Assembly (NCBI RefSeq): GCF_009712425.2
Contig: NZ_VCJR02000001.1
Location: 310,001-374,000 of the forward strand
Source: Aquisalinus luteolus
GTDB taxonomy: Bacteria > Pseudomonadota > Alphaproteobacteria > Caulobacterales > Parvularculaceae
Reading direction: 5' to 3'
Length of the DNA: 64,000 bases
In this document: positions 35,702-45,453 of the stretch, piece after piece
Position numbering within the stretch: position 1 is the stretch's first letter
Layout of the letters: every line of letters begins with the position of its first letter
Translations under genes and position numbers: made by a program
The notes under the pieces: model-generated
Database searches by the model: none
Told to the model about the DNA's origin: nothing
The model's input: the letters and a program-made list of their open reading frames with translations, nothing else

Positions 35702-36646
35702 TTAACCCCGCCGATGCGCGCTGCGATAGGTCTTCAGCAGCGTATCCGTGTCGACCTGTGTGTAGCGCTGGGTGGCGGCGAGCGAAGAGTGGCCGAGCAG
35801 TTCCTGCAGCGCGCGCAAATCGGCGCCTTCGCCTAGCAAATGTGTCGCAAAGGAGTGGCGCAGGGCGTGGGGCGTGACGGTCGCCGGCAGGCCGAGACCG
35901 CGGCGCAGCGTCGCCGTCAGTTCCTGTGCCATGCGCGGCGTCATCGCGCGGCCGGTCTTGGACCAGAACAGCGGCGGCACTTGCCCGTCCCAGCGCGCGA
36001 TGAAGTGTCGGGCAGTCTGGTCGGCCAGCACAGCCTTGCGATAGGTCGCAATCGCCTGTTTCACCTGAGGCAGCACAGGGAGCATGCGCGACTTCGAGCC
36101 CTTGCCGGTCACGGTCAGGCTGTTGCCCATGTCGCCCTCGGCCCAGGTCAGGTCCAGCGCCTCGGACACGCGCAGGCCCATGCCATAGAGCAGGGTCAGC
36201 ATTGCGACGTCGCGGGCATTTTCCCAGCCCTTTTCCGGATCGGCGGCGCTGCCGATCATCGCGTCCATATCGGGCCGTGTCAGCGGCTTGGGCAGGCGCG
36301 GCGGCAGCTTGGGCGAGCGCAACGCGGCGAGCGCGGGATTGGTCATGCCCGTCTCCTTGCGCAGGAAGCGATAGAACGACTTGATCGCCGAAAGGTCGAG
36401 CCGCAGCGTCTGCGCTGTCAGCCCTTCGCCCTTGCGCAGGGCGAGAAAAGCGCGGAAGTCGCGTGTCTCCAGCGCACCGAAAGTGGTCCCGGTGATTGCC
36501 TCGCCCAGATGGCCGGACAGGAAATCCGAAAACAGGTCCAGCGTGTGCAGATAGTTGCGCGCCGTGCGCGGGCTCATCCGCCGCTCGGTATCTAGCCAGC
36601 GGGCATAATCGGCGCGGAGGATGGCAAAGGGGCGGGCACTGCTCAT
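35702..36646 (-). CDS. xerC: tyrosine recombinase XerC
   Basis: The 314-residue recombinase resolves chromosome dimers at dif with XerD. The N-terminal SAM-like DNA-binding domain is seen at residues about 10-100. Catalytic residues are visible: Arg in YGMGLRVSEALDLTW, Lys in GKGSKSRMLPV, His and Arg in TPHALRHSFATHLL, the second His in LGHSSLAATQRY and the Tyr at its end. I placed the start at MSSARPFAIL; upstream codons are not conserved-looking. No mobile-element features surround it, so a chromosomal Xer role is preferred over an integrase. Confidence 0.9.
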   Translation of the reverse strand: MSSARPFAILRADYARWLDTERRMSPRTARNYLHTLDLFSDFLSGHLGEAITGTTFGALETRDFRAFLALRKGEGLTAQTLRLDLSAIKSFYRFLRKETGMTNPALAALRSPKLPPRLPKPLTRPDMDAMIGSAADPEKGWENARDVAMLTLLYGMGLRVSEALDLTWAEGDMGNSLTVTGKGSKSRMLPVLPQVKQAIATYRKAVLADQTARHFIARWDGQVPPLFWSKTGRAMTPRMAQELTATLRRGLGLPATVTPHALRHSFATHLLGEGADLRALQELLGHSSLAATQRYTQVDTDTLLKTYRSAHRRG

Positions 36647-36777
36647 GAAGTTATCAGACCAGCTTGTGGTTAACCCGTCATTAAGCCTTTCCATCAGGCC
36701 TTCTAGACGGCCCAATTGACCCGATGTGGCCGCATCAATATAGGATAGCCGTTTGATTTCAGCGGCAGGGGCCTCGC

Positions 36778-37887
36778 TTGGACGGGCAAGATCACAGCAG
36801 GACAGAGAAAAAAGGATGGCGGCGCCTGTGGCCATTCCTCGCCTGGCTCTGCGTGTTCTATACGACGTGGCTGATTGTCGTCAGCGGCTTCGGCTTCTGG
36901 GACGAGGTCCTCAGCCACTGGCCGATTTCGCTCGCCATGATGGCCGGGTCTTATTTTGCCGGGTCTACGCCCATGGGCGGCGGCACGGTCGGTTTTCCGG
37001 TCCTCGTCTTGCTGTTCGACCAGCCTGCGTCGCTGGGGCGCAATTTCGGCCTCGCAATCCAGTCCGTCGGCATGATCTCGGCGACCATCTATATCCTGTC
37101 GTCGCGCACGCCCATCGACCTGCGCCTGCTGCGCCCGGCGCTTATCGGCACGCTTATCGGCACGCCGCTGGGCGCGGCGCTGATTGCGCCTTATGCCCCT
37201 GACCTGACGGTCAAGCTGATCTTCGCTGTCGTTTGGGCTGGGTTCGGTGTCATCCATTTCCTGAAACTGCGCGCGATCCTGAAGCCGGACGGCACGCGCG
37301 ACCCCCATGGCAAACTGGATACCCCCATCGGCCTCGCCATCGGCGTGACCGGCGGGGTTGTCGCCTCGCTGACCGGGGTCGGCATCGACATGATGATCTA
37401 TGCCGTGCTGGTGCTGTTCTATCGCGAGGACCTGAAGATCGCGATCCCGACCTCGGTCATCCTCATGGCGGTCACCTCGGTCATCGGAATCCTGTCCAAT
37501 ATCATCCTGTCACGGATCAATCCCGGCCTGTATTATCTCTCGCCGGAAGTGGCGTGGAATTTTCTCGCCGCCGCGCCGGTCGTGGCGCTGGGCGCGCCGC
37601 TTGGTGCCATCGTCGTCAACCGGTTACCGCGGGCACCGACGCTGTTGATCGTCTGCACGCTCTGCATCGTGCAATATGTCTGGACAGTGCTGAAGGAACA
37701 GGTCTCCCTACCAGTCTTCGCATTATCACTCGCCGGCATCGTGCTGATGAACGTCATCTTCCTGTGGCTGTTCAGGATGGGGGAAAAGAACACGCACCGA
37801 TCACGGCGTGGGACTGGCGATGTTGCTTATGCAGGTCTTCGGGCGGGAGACGATAAGGAAAAAAGCGAATCCAAATCCGAAGGGTGA
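36778..37887 (+). CDS. TauE/SafE-family sulfite/anion exporter
   Basis: The 369-residue protein has about eight membrane helices in two repeats, each with a Gly/Pro-rich turn: STPMGGGTVGFPVLVLL and VTGGVVASLTGVGIDMM. This is the TauE/SafE (DUF81) fold, whose members export sulfite, sulfoacetate or other organic anions. The N-terminus is basic and starts at a TTG, because an in-frame stop lies just upstream. The C-terminal tail is charged and Lys/Glu-rich. It is divergent from xerC. The substrate is not identifiable. Confidence 0.87.
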   Translation: MDGQDHSRTEKKGWRRLWPFLAWLCVFYTTWLIVVSGFGFWDEVLSHWPISLAMMAGSYFAGSTPMGGGTVGFPVLVLLFDQPASLGRNFGLAIQSVGMISATIYILSSRTPIDLRLLRPALIGTLIGTPLGAALIAPYAPDLTVKLIFAVVWAGFGVIHFLKLRAILKPDGTRDPHGKLDTPIGLAIGVTGGVVASLTGVGIDMMIYAVLVLFYREDLKIAIPTSVILMAVTSVIGILSNIILSRINPGLYYLSPEVAWNFLAAAPVVALGAPLGAIVVNRLPRAPTLLIVCTLCIVQYVWTVLKEQVSLPVFALSLAGIVLMNVIFLWLFRMGEKNTHRSRRGTGDVAYAGLRAGDDKEKSESKSEG

Positions 37888-37911
37888 TTACTCGCCTGAT
37901 TACTGGCCCGG

Positions 37912-38508
37912 TTATTGGCCCAGCTTGGTCATCAAGTATTGGGCGTCCTTCATATAGGAGGCCGAAACCTGGTCGAGCGTGTCGAGCGCCTTGTCGAGCT
38001 TGCCGAGGATGCGGGCAACCTCTGCCGTATCGGCAAAGCCCTCGATCGGCGGCGGCAGGTCGATGCTGTCATCGGAGACACTGAGGCGGGTCGGGAAGAC
38101 GGTATAGGTGCTGGTCGCGTTCAGGCTCGCAGTGATGCCTTCCGCTGTCGGGCCGAGCAGGGCTGAGGCTTCTTCCTCGGCCCCGGCGATCAGTCGTTCG
38201 ATGGAGTTGCGCAGCTCGTCATATTGCTCGGCCAGAAGCGCACGGCCGGCGAGATCCTCGATCACATTGGCACGCAGCACCAGATGGCAGGCTTCGACGA
38301 TCACATCGCGCAGCTGGTCGAGCAGGTAGAAAGAGGCTTCGATCGCGCGCAGCGTATGGCGCAGATCCTGGCTCTGGCGGGGGACAGGTTTCTCGGTGGA
38401 TTTGAGCGGATTGTTCAGCGCCCGGGCGAGCGAACGCATGACATCTTCGGCTTCCTGTTCCGGTGTTTTCAGGGCTGCCGCACTGTCCTGGCGCTTTTTC
38501 CCGATCAC
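37912..38508 (-). CDS. flagellin-like protein of unknown function
   Basis: The 198-residue protein is mostly helical. Residues 51-118 (LRAIEASFYLLDQLRDVIVEA, then LLAEQYDELRNSIERL and LLG) follow the heptad and residue pattern of the flagellin D1 spoke. Residues 125-137 (ITASLNATSTYTV) resemble the beta hairpin after it, and residues 161-190 (TAEVARILGKLDKALDTL) resemble the C-terminal flagellin helix with its Ala/Leu/Thr pattern. The first 45 residues are charged and disordered-looking rather than the D0/N-terminal helix of true flagellins. So it may be a reduced, non-filament flagellin relative. No flagellar genes are nearby. Function unknown. Confidence 0.6.
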   Translation of the reverse strand: MIGKKRQDSAAALKTPEQEAEDVMRSLARALNNPLKSTEKPVPRQSQDLRHTLRAIEASFYLLDQLRDVIVEACHLVLRANVIEDLAGRALLAEQYDELRNSIERLIAGAEEEASALLGPTAEGITASLNATSTYTVFPTRLSVSDDSIDLPPPIEGFADTAEVARILGKLDKALDTLDQVSASYMKDAQYLMTKLGQ

Positions 38509-38632
38509 GACATACTCCGCTATAAACGTGAGCCTTATTGATATCGCAACATTCGTTTAAGCGGCGTTAAGACGGGTGGGGGGCGAGCATACGCCGCATT
38601 GTCAACCACCAAACTGGATCAAATGATGAAAA

Positions 38633-40744
38633 TCACTCAGCCGCAGGTGCCGGGCGGCGGAACAGCGAAGAGCGACCTTCCAGCAGCCAGCCGATGACGA
38701 ACAACCCGCCGATCAGCGCCAGCCAGGCCCATGCGGGTGCGAGGGGGCGGGCGCTAACGGACTCCAGCCGTTCAGCATCGCGGTCGATGATGCCGGCCCA
38801 GCCGGAGTCGTCGCCACGCCCCGTTGCCGGGCGGCCTTCACGCACCTGACGGATAGATGGCACGCGCACGCTGCCTCCCTGACGAACGGCGTACTCACCG
38901 CCGCCACTTGCCTCGACCAACGGCGCCAGGAATTCATTCGTAGACAGGACGCGGGCATATTCAGGCGGGGCGGCAAGACCGAGGGCGGTGACGTCGAACA
39001 GGTTCCTGCCGTCCGATGTTTCCGTCGCCGCCGTATAGAGTCCAGGTTCAGCGTTTTCATAGATCGCCGACCACTCGCCGGGGCCGTCTTCTTCCAGCTC
39101 CAGCCTCACGCTTTCCTCGCTGGGCAAGCGCAGTGTGACGGGTTCGATGTTGTCTTCCATCGTGCGGCGCGTGATCGCGATGCGGCCATTCTCCGCATCG
39201 GCGGTGAGGACCACAGACTCTTCCTCCAGCTCCGGCTCCTTCATCAGCCAGTGGACCAGGCGTCTCAGCATCTCCCGGTGCGGGCCACCGCCATCGAAGG
39301 CTCTGGCCCACAACCAGACATGGTCGGAGAGCAACAGGCCGACCCGGCCTTCGCCGACCCGGTCGACGATCATCAGCGGCGCACCATCCGGCGTTTCCAT
39401 CAGGCTGCGTCCGCCGCGCGGCGTCACGCCGATGACGCGCATCCAGCGGCCCCAGTCTCCTGCATCGTCCAAAGTGGCGGTGACCGGGTGGCGCTGCCCG
39501 TCATCGCTCAGCATAGGGATGAAAGGCTCGTTCTCGACCGCACCGTTGGGCAGGGCGGGCAGGATATAGGCAAGGTTGCGGCGGCCGGCGAGGGAGGATT
39601 CGCCGATAAACTCCGGGCCGGAAGCGATCAGCATCGCGCCGCCATTCTCCACATAGCGGGAGATATTGTCGAAATGCAGCGGGCTCATAACACCGCGATA
39701 AGTATAGCGGTCGAAGATCAGCACATCGAACTGGTCCAGTTTTTCCAGGAACAGCTCGTTCTCGGGGAAGCGGATCAGCGCGAGGTCCTCGACCGGCGCG
39801 ACGCGAGGCTTGGTCGCAGGCTTCAGGATGGTGAAGTGGATCAGGTCGACAGCGGGGTCGGACTTCAGCAGATTGCGCCACACGCGCTCGCCGGCATGGG
39901 GCTCGCCTGAGACGAGCAGCACGCGCAGCCGGTCGCGGATGACGGAGATCTGGATGACGGCGCGGTTGTTGCGGGTCGTCAGCTCGCCATCGACGCTGTC
40001 CGCGGTCAGCTCGATCACCGTCTTGCCCGGGCGGGGCAGGGGGGCGGTCAGGGTCAGTTCCTCGCCGACCTGCACGGTGCGGCTGACGACTTCCTCGCCA
40101 TTGACGCGCAGGTAGACATTGGCGAGCCGGCCATCGAAGCCATAGTCGGCAACCTTGAAGCGGATTTCCGCTTCCTCGTTGACGATGCCGAAGCGCGGTG
40201 CACTGAGAATTTCCACGACGCGGTCCTGTTCGTCCTCTCGTCCTGTCAGCATCAGGTGGACGGGCGCGGTGATGCCGAGACTCTGGGCGGTGGGAATTTC
40301 ATCGGCGCTCTGGCCGTCGGTGACGACAAAGACGCCCGAGAGCTGGCCGCGCGGCACATCGGCAAGGCCGGAGGAGATCGCCTCACCAAGGCGCGTTTCC
40401 TGGCGGCCCTCCACGCTGACCTCACGCACTTCCATGTCGGGCAGATTGGCGAGTCGCTGGCGCAAGACTTCCACTGTCTCGCCGGTGACGATATTGCGGG
40501 CATCCAGCTCCTGGCTGGCGCTCACATCGGTGACGATCAGCGCGATATCGGGCAGGGGCGTCGTCGTTTCCTGCAACAGGCGCGGCTGGGCCAGCAGGAC
40601 CAGCAATCCGGCCAGTGCAACGAGGCGGAACAGGCCCCCGACCGGCGAGCGGACGATCATGTATATCGCGATGAGGCCACTGACCGCCGCCAGCGCCCAG
40701 AACCAGGTAAGCGGGATCATGGGGGAGAAGACGAGACCGCTCAT
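38633..40744 (-). CDS. large membrane protein with vWA-like and amidotransferase-like regions (MoxR operon)
   Basis: The 703-residue protein has two N-terminal membrane helices (residues 9-27 and 33-50) and one near the C-terminus (about 675-695), so most of it is periplasmic. Residues 60-170 look like a von Willebrand A domain with the DxSxS pattern in VTDVSASQELD and a later VFVVTDGQSAD. A middle region (about 310-490) resembles glutamine-amidotransferase-like domains seen in such proteins (FDVLIFDRYTYRG, NGGAMLIASGPEF, DHVWLWARAFDGGG). It overlaps the BatA/DUF4159 gene by 4 bases. Together with MoxR and DUF58 it is thought to act in assembly or maturation of envelope complexes, but substrates are unknown. 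Confidence 0.82.
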   Translation of the reverse strand: MSGLVFSPMIPLTWFWALAAVSGLIAIYMIVRSPVGGLFRLVALAGLLVLLAQPRLLQETTTPLPDIALIVTDVSASQELDARNIVTGETVEVLRQRLANLPDMEVREVSVEGRQETRLGEAISSGLADVPRGQLSGVFVVTDGQSADEIPTAQSLGITAPVHLMLTGREDEQDRVVEILSAPRFGIVNEEAEIRFKVADYGFDGRLANVYLRVNGEEVVSRTVQVGEELTLTAPLPRPGKTVIELTADSVDGELTTRNNRAVIQISVIRDRLRVLLVSGEPHAGERVWRNLLKSDPAVDLIHFTILKPATKPRVAPVEDLALIRFPENELFLEKLDQFDVLIFDRYTYRGVMSPLHFDNISRYVENGGAMLIASGPEFIGESSLAGRRNLAYILPALPNGAVENEPFIPMLSDDGQRHPVTATLDDAGDWGRWMRVIGVTPRGGRSLMETPDGAPLMIVDRVGEGRVGLLLSDHVWLWARAFDGGGPHREMLRRLVHWLMKEPELEEESVVLTADAENGRIAITRRTMEDNIEPVTLRLPSEESVRLELEEDGPGEWSAIYENAEPGLYTAATETSDGRNLFDVTALGLAAPPEYARVLSTNEFLAPLVEASGGGEYAVRQGGSVRVPSIRQVREGRPATGRGDDSGWAGIIDRDAERLESVSARPLAPAWAWLALIGGLFVIGWLLEGRSSLFRRPAPAAE

Positions 40745-43548
40745 TGATCGGCCTCCTCTCCCAGTTGTTCCAGCAGGGCTTCGGCCTGTAGCTGGTCTAC
40801 CTTGTAATTCCCGGTCAGGGCGACCATCGCCATGTTGATCCCGGCACGGAAGGCAAGTTCGCGCTGGCGATACCCGCCGGGACCCATCGGGCGCAACGGC
40901 CGCTGATACTGGTCGACCGCCCAGGCGGCGGCCCAGTCGCGCCCGCCGATGATGATCGGCGTGACCCCGTCATTGAGATTGCCGACGGCGCCCTGTGCCT
41001 CGACCCAGACCGGGCCCTGGTCGCTGCGCCCCGGCAGGTCGTCCATCAGATAGAAGGAGCGCCCGAGCACGTGCCCGCTCGGCATCGGTTCCAGAGGCGG
41101 CACGTTCATCAGCTCTAGGATATTGCGCAGGGCCAGCCCCTCGGGCGTTTGCGAATTGCCGATGACGCGTTCGCCGTCGCGCGTGTCGAACACGATCAAC
41201 CCGCCATTGGCCATGAAGGCTTCGATGCGGGCGAGAACATCCTCGGCAGGCACAGGCGTTGTCGCCGTCACCGGCCAGTACAGCATCGGGTAGAGGGACA
41301 GGTCGTCCGTCGCCAGAGTGATCCCGACAGGGTCCGCCGGTTCCAGCGCTGTGCGGCGGGCAAGCTCGAAGGACAGGCCGCGCAGGCCGGCATCCGATAG
41401 CGTGTCGATTTCACGGTCGCCGGTGATGACATAGGCAAGGCGGGTGTTCAGCGCCGACTCGATTGCCTTGCGGTCGATGGGCGGGCGCTCCTGCGCCATT
41501 GCGTCTCCTGTCGGGGAGATGGTGATCGCGCAGGCAGCCAATATGATTGCTGCCGTGCCCGCTCTCTTGAGCCCCGGGATCAGCTTGTTCTGCAACAGCA
41601 TCGTGTACAGCATTTCAGCGATGACGAGCAGGATCGCGGCGATGAAGAACCAGCGCGCAAGCGTCACCGGCTGGCGCTCCTGATAAAGCCGCGGGCGGGC
41701 ATTGCCATAGGCGCCGATGGCAGCGAGCGGGCCGAGACTGGTCTGCGCCGTAACGGCATTGACCGCGAGCGGCGTATCGGGGCTGCCATAGAGGCCGGGC
41801 AGCATGTCAGCGCTGGCGCCTTCGCTTGCTTGCGCTGCGGTGATGGGCTCTGCCGTGTCTGCCGGGTCGGTCAGCGTGCCAAAGCCATCCAGCACCCGGT
41901 AAGGGGCGAAAGTCTGGTCCGGGTCGAGGCTTGCTGCCTCCGTCACTGACAGGGCCGTCAGACGGCGGAGCATTTCGACGAACAGGCCAGACACGGGCAG
42001 TTCAGACCAGCTCGGGCTCGCTGTGACATGGAACAGCACCAGCATGCCTTCGCCGCGCGGGCGGGCAGTGACCAGCGGCGTGCCATCGGCGAGATACGCC
42101 CAGCTGCGCTCTGCTGTGTCTGCGCCAGGGCGGGCGAGAATCTGGCGCCGCACGACGATCTCAGGGTCGATCTCCATATCGCCGAACGGACTGTCCTCGG
42201 CAAAGCCGCCAAGGCTCTGCGGTTCTTCCCATGTCAGGGCGCCACCGAATGCCCGGCCGCCGCCGCGCAGGGGCACGGGCAGCAATTCACTCTCCGCCGC
42301 GCGGCTCGCGTCCTGCGCGACATCGGCCAGCGTCGGCCCGGCAAAGCGGATCAGCACGCCGCCATCCTCGACCCACTGGCCCAGTGCCTCTGCGTCGCCG
42401 GGGCGCAGGCGGCCGATATCGTCGAGAAAGATCACGGTCGCGTCGGAGGCGGCCAGATCGCCGATCGTGCCATCGGTGAACAGCGCATAGGGCGCCAGCG
42501 CCTGTCGGATATAGAAGCTGCCATCGAGAAGGGTGCCGGATAGCTGCTCGCCGGACCCGGCAATACCGACGAGGGACCGGCGGGAGGAGGCATCAGCCAG
42601 TTGCACCGCCCCGGCGGAGCGCTCCCCGGCGATCCTGACCGCGCCGATCTCGTTGCGCAGGGTCAGCGGCAGGTCGATATCGGTGCGGGTGGTCGTTGCG
42701 CCTTCGGCCACGGTAAAGCTCGCCTGTTGCAGCAGACGGCCATCGCGGGCGCTAACGTTCAGTGTACCGCTCAAGTCGGCTTGCGCGGGTTCGGAAAGAG
42801 TGACCACCGCTTCCAGCCGGTCAGCGCGATAGGCGATGGAGGTCAACGCCTGCACGCCAGGTTGCACCGCGTCAAGCTGCTCGCGATAGATGCTGACGCG
42901 GCCAAGTTCGCCGAGCCTGTTGGCGAACTGGCGCTCCGGCAGATCGCTGCCGGTATAGACACCATCGGACAGCCAGCGAATATCGCCACTGCCGTCAAAA
43001 CTTTGGGACAGCTCACGCAGCAGCGGGATTGTCTCACCGCGTTCCGGTGCCAGCGCGCGCGGACTGACGCTATCGGCATAACGCGACAAATCTTCCGGTG
43101 TCATCGGTCCACGGAGGGCTTCTTCCTGGCGGGAGGTTTCCAGCGGCGTTGTCGTCAGTACCCAGATCTGCCGGTCGGTGTCGGCAGTTTCCGCGGCTAT
43201 GGCTGCGAGGGCGGTGCGGCGCAGCTGCCATGTGTCAGCGGCCGGCCAGCCATCATCGAGGACGACCAGTACCGGCCCTGTGCCGCCAGTTTCCTCCGGC
43301 GCATGCAGGCGCGGCCCGGCAAGGCCGATGATCAGCCCGGCCAGCGCCAGCATGCGTAACAGCAAAAGCGGCCATGGCGTGCGGCTCGGCGTCTCTTCCC
43401 TGTTGCGCAGCTGGCGCAGGAAGAACAGGCCGGGAAAGCGTGTGCGTTTGGGTGCCTGCGGCACGGCGCGCAACAGCAGCCACAGCACGGGCAGGACAGC
43501 GAGTGCGACCAGCACTAAAGGTGCAGCGAAACTCAGGGAGCCGATCAT
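40741..43548 (-). CDS. BatA-like membrane protein with DUF4159 domain (MoxR operon)
   Basis: The 935-residue protein begins with the BatA N-terminal module: two helices (residues 5-27 and 60-80) with RTRFPGLFFLRQLRNREETPSR between. A degenerate vWA-like region (VLDDGWPAADTW, with VLTTTP) follows. A further helix lies at about residues 635-652, and the C-terminal DUF4159 domain (about 690-925) has FELARRTALEP, LYPMLYWPVTA and GGLIVFDTRDG. Start and stop abut the DUF58 gene without a gap. It is a core member of the MoxR operon of unknown function. Exact domain borders are approximate. Confidence 0.87.
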   Translation of the reverse strand: MIGSLSFAAPLVLVALAVLPVLWLLLRAVPQAPKRTRFPGLFFLRQLRNREETPSRTPWPLLLLRMLALAGLIIGLAGPRLHAPEETGGTGPVLVVLDDGWPAADTWQLRRTALAAIAAETADTDRQIWVLTTTPLETSRQEEALRGPMTPEDLSRYADSVSPRALAPERGETIPLLRELSQSFDGSGDIRWLSDGVYTGSDLPERQFANRLGELGRVSIYREQLDAVQPGVQALTSIAYRADRLEAVVTLSEPAQADLSGTLNVSARDGRLLQQASFTVAEGATTTRTDIDLPLTLRNEIGAVRIAGERSAGAVQLADASSRRSLVGIAGSGEQLSGTLLDGSFYIRQALAPYALFTDGTIGDLAASDATVIFLDDIGRLRPGDAEALGQWVEDGGVLIRFAGPTLADVAQDASRAAESELLPVPLRGGGRAFGGALTWEEPQSLGGFAEDSPFGDMEIDPEIVVRRQILARPGADTAERSWAYLADGTPLVTARPRGEGMLVLFHVTASPSWSELPVSGLFVEMLRRLTALSVTEAASLDPDQTFAPYRVLDGFGTLTDPADTAEPITAAQASEGASADMLPGLYGSPDTPLAVNAVTAQTSLGPLAAIGAYGNARPRLYQERQPVTLARWFFIAAILLVIAEMLYTMLLQNKLIPGLKRAGTAAIILAACAITISPTGDAMAQERPPIDRKAIESALNTRLAYVITGDREIDTLSDAGLRGLSFELARRTALEPADPVGITLATDDLSLYPMLYWPVTATTPVPAEDVLARIEAFMANGGLIVFDTRDGERVIGNSQTPEGLALRNILELMNVPPLEPMPSGHVLGRSFYLMDDLPGRSDQGPVWVEAQGAVGNLNDGVTPIIIGGRDWAAAWAVDQYQRPLRPMGPGGYRQRELAFRAGINMAMVALTGNYKVDQLQAEALLEQLGEEADQ

Positions 43549-44445
43549 CTACACCACCTCCGGCATCAGCGCGCGATAAAGCGCGGCAAGCGCCGTCTGC
43601 GCCGGGTGGTCGGTGCGGTGGGTGGAGAACGTCCAGCCATAATGGGTACACAGGTCGGAAATCGTGCCGCGATGGGCCTTGTAAATCCGGGTATAGTCAT
43701 TGGCGATGGCCCCGGCATTGCCGAACAGCAGCGGGCTCTCGCCGCCGCGTGTAGGCAGGAACTCCGTGCGGCCCGAGAAAGGGAAATCCTCCTCATTCGG
43801 ATCGACGACCTGAATGAGGTGAGCACGGGCATGGTCGAGGGCGAGGCTCTTCAGCCGCTCTTCCAGCGCCTCGATCGGCGTATAGAAATCGCTGATCAGC
43901 ACATAGCGCTTGTGGCCCGGCGTCTCGATCTGCGGCGGCAGGCCGTCATCGTCCTGCGGCATGCCGAGCAGTTTCTCCGCGAACAGTTCAGGCGCGCGGC
44001 GACCGATGAAGGGACGGCGGCCGGACCCGGCGAGGCCGATCCGTTCGCCGGCGCGGGCCAGCAGGGAGGCGAGGGCCGTCGCCAGTATCTGCGCGCGCCA
44101 GCGCTTGGTCGGGATCGCGTCCGAGGACGCATAGTCAAGGCTCGCCCCGGCATCGCACCAGATCCACAGCGTGGCGGCGACTTCCCATTCCTGCTGGCGC
44201 ACATAGAGCCGGTCGGCGACGCGGGCGGACTGGCGCCAGTCGATCTGTGAATAGCTGTCGCCCTGCACGTAGGGCCGGTATTGCCAGAAGGTCTCGCCGG
44301 GCCCGGCGCGGCGGCGGCCATGTACCCCGGCGAGCACCGTCGCGGCCAGCTGCTCTGCCTCCAGCAGCAGCGGCGGCAGGGCACTGGCCAGCGTTTCGGC
44401 CTGGCCGCGCAGGTGGTGCAGTCTGTCCTGTGGGTTTGGGGCCAT
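43549..44445 (-). CDS. DUF58-domain protein (MoxR operon)
   Basis: The 298-residue protein contains DUF58, with the hallmark segment QYRPYVQGDSYSQIDWRQSARVADRLYVRQQEWE (shown here as GDSYSQIDWRQSAR) followed by a vWA-like core: LWIWCDAGASLDYAS and VLISDFYTPIEALEERL. DUF58 proteins are partners of MoxR AAA+ ATPases and are thought to help maturation of complexes at the membrane. It is 9 bases downstream of moxR and directly abuts the BatA/DUF4159 gene. No membrane helix is obvious. Confidence 0.9.
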   Translation of the reverse strand: MAPNPQDRLHHLRGQAETLASALPPLLLEAEQLAATVLAGVHGRRRAGPGETFWQYRPYVQGDSYSQIDWRQSARVADRLYVRQQEWEVAATLWIWCDAGASLDYASSDAIPTKRWRAQILATALASLLARAGERIGLAGSGRRPFIGRRAPELFAEKLLGMPQDDDGLPPQIETPGHKRYVLISDFYTPIEALEERLKSLALDHARAHLIQVVDPNEEDFPFSGRTEFLPTRGGESPLLFGNAGAIANDYTRIYKAHRGTISDLCTHYGWTFSTHRTDHPAQTALAALYRALMPEVV

Positions 44446-44454
44446 AAAGAGGGC

Positions 44455-45453
44455 CTAGACCTCCCGCTTGACCAGATCGGCAATGACCTTGTCGGTCGTC
44501 AGTCCCTCGGCGCGGGCACGGAAGGTCAGCGCCATGCGGTGACGCAGGACCGGCGCGGCGAGGGCAGCGAGGTCATCGAGGCTCGGCGCTTCGCGCTCGT
44601 CGATCAGGGCGCGGGCGCGCATGGCGAGCGACAGGGCCTGGGTCGCGCGCGGGCCGGGCCCCCAGGCGATGGTGTCGCCCATCTTGCCGGAGCCGTCGCC
44701 GGTCGGGCGGGCGGCGCGGACGAGGCGCAGGATCGCATCGACCAGCTTCTCGCCAATAGGCATCTTGCGGACCATGGCCTGTGCGGCGATCAGGTCGGCG
44801 GGGCCCATGACGGCGGTCAGTTCCTTCTTCACCGTGCCGGTGGTCGCAGCCAGCATCTGGCGCTCGGCGGCTTCGGACGGGTAATCGACATTGACCTGCA
44901 ACAGGAAGCGGTCGAGCTGGGCTTCCGGCAGCGGATAAGTGCCTTCCTGCTCGATCGGGTTCTGGGTTGCCAGCACATGGAAGGGCTCTGGCAGGTCGCG
45001 GCGTTCGCCTGCGATTGTGACGTGATGCTCCTGCATCGCCTGCAGCAGTGCCGACTGGGTGCGCGGGCTGGCGCGGTTGATCTCGTCGGCCATCAGCAGC
45101 TGGCAGAAGATCGGCCCCTTTATGAAGCGGAAGGACCGCTCGCCGGTCTGGGATTCTTCCAGAACCTCTGCGCCAAGCACGTCGGCGGGCATGAGGTCGG
45201 GGGTGAACTGCACCCGCTTGTCGGCGAGGCCGGTAACCTTGGCCATGGAGGTGACGAGCAGGGTCTTGGCAAGGCCCGGCGCCCCGACCAGGAGCGCATG
45301 GCCGCCGGCGACGAGGGCGGTCAGAACCTCGTTGATCACGTCTTCTTGGCCGAAAATCACCTCGCCCAGCGATCCGCGCACGGTGCGCAGCTTGACGGAG
45401 AGTTGTTCGAATTCTTCCAGAATGTCGTCTGCCTGTCCGCCGTCAACTGCCAT
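44455..45453 (-). CDS. MoxR-like AAA+ ATPase
   Basis: The 332-residue ATPase has Walker A GAPGLAKT (in LLVGAPGLAKTLLV), Walker B LLMADEINRASPRTQSALL, sensor motifs (LATQNPIEQEGTYPLPEAQLDRF in part: NPIEQEGTYPLPE) and the C-terminal lid domain. MoxR proteins act as chaperone-like ATPases that activate other complexes. It is the first gene of the four-gene minus-strand operon MoxR, DUF58, BatA-DUF4159, vWA/amidotransferase-like. It is divergent from sppA with about 200 bases between them. Confidence 0.95.
   Translation of the reverse strand: MAVDGGQADDILEEFEQLSVKLRTVRGSLGEVIFGQEDVINEVLTALVAGGHALLVGAPGLAKTLLVTSMAKVTGLADKRVQFTPDLMPADVLGAEVLEESQTGERSFRFIKGPIFCQLLMADEINRASPRTQSALLQAMQEHHVTIAGERRDLPEPFHVLATQNPIEQEGTYPLPEAQLDRFLLQVNVDYPSEAAERQMLAATTGTVKKELTAVMGPADLIAAQAMVRKMPIGEKLVDAILRLVRAARPTGDGSGKMGDTIAWGPGPRATQALSLAMRARALIDEREAPSLDDLAALAAPVLRHRMALTFRARAEGLTTDKVIADLVKREV

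Noticed and set aside
35702-36646. Integrase of a mobile element
   Set aside because: Length and domain order fit XerC, and no attachment repeats, tRNA or cargo genes flank it.
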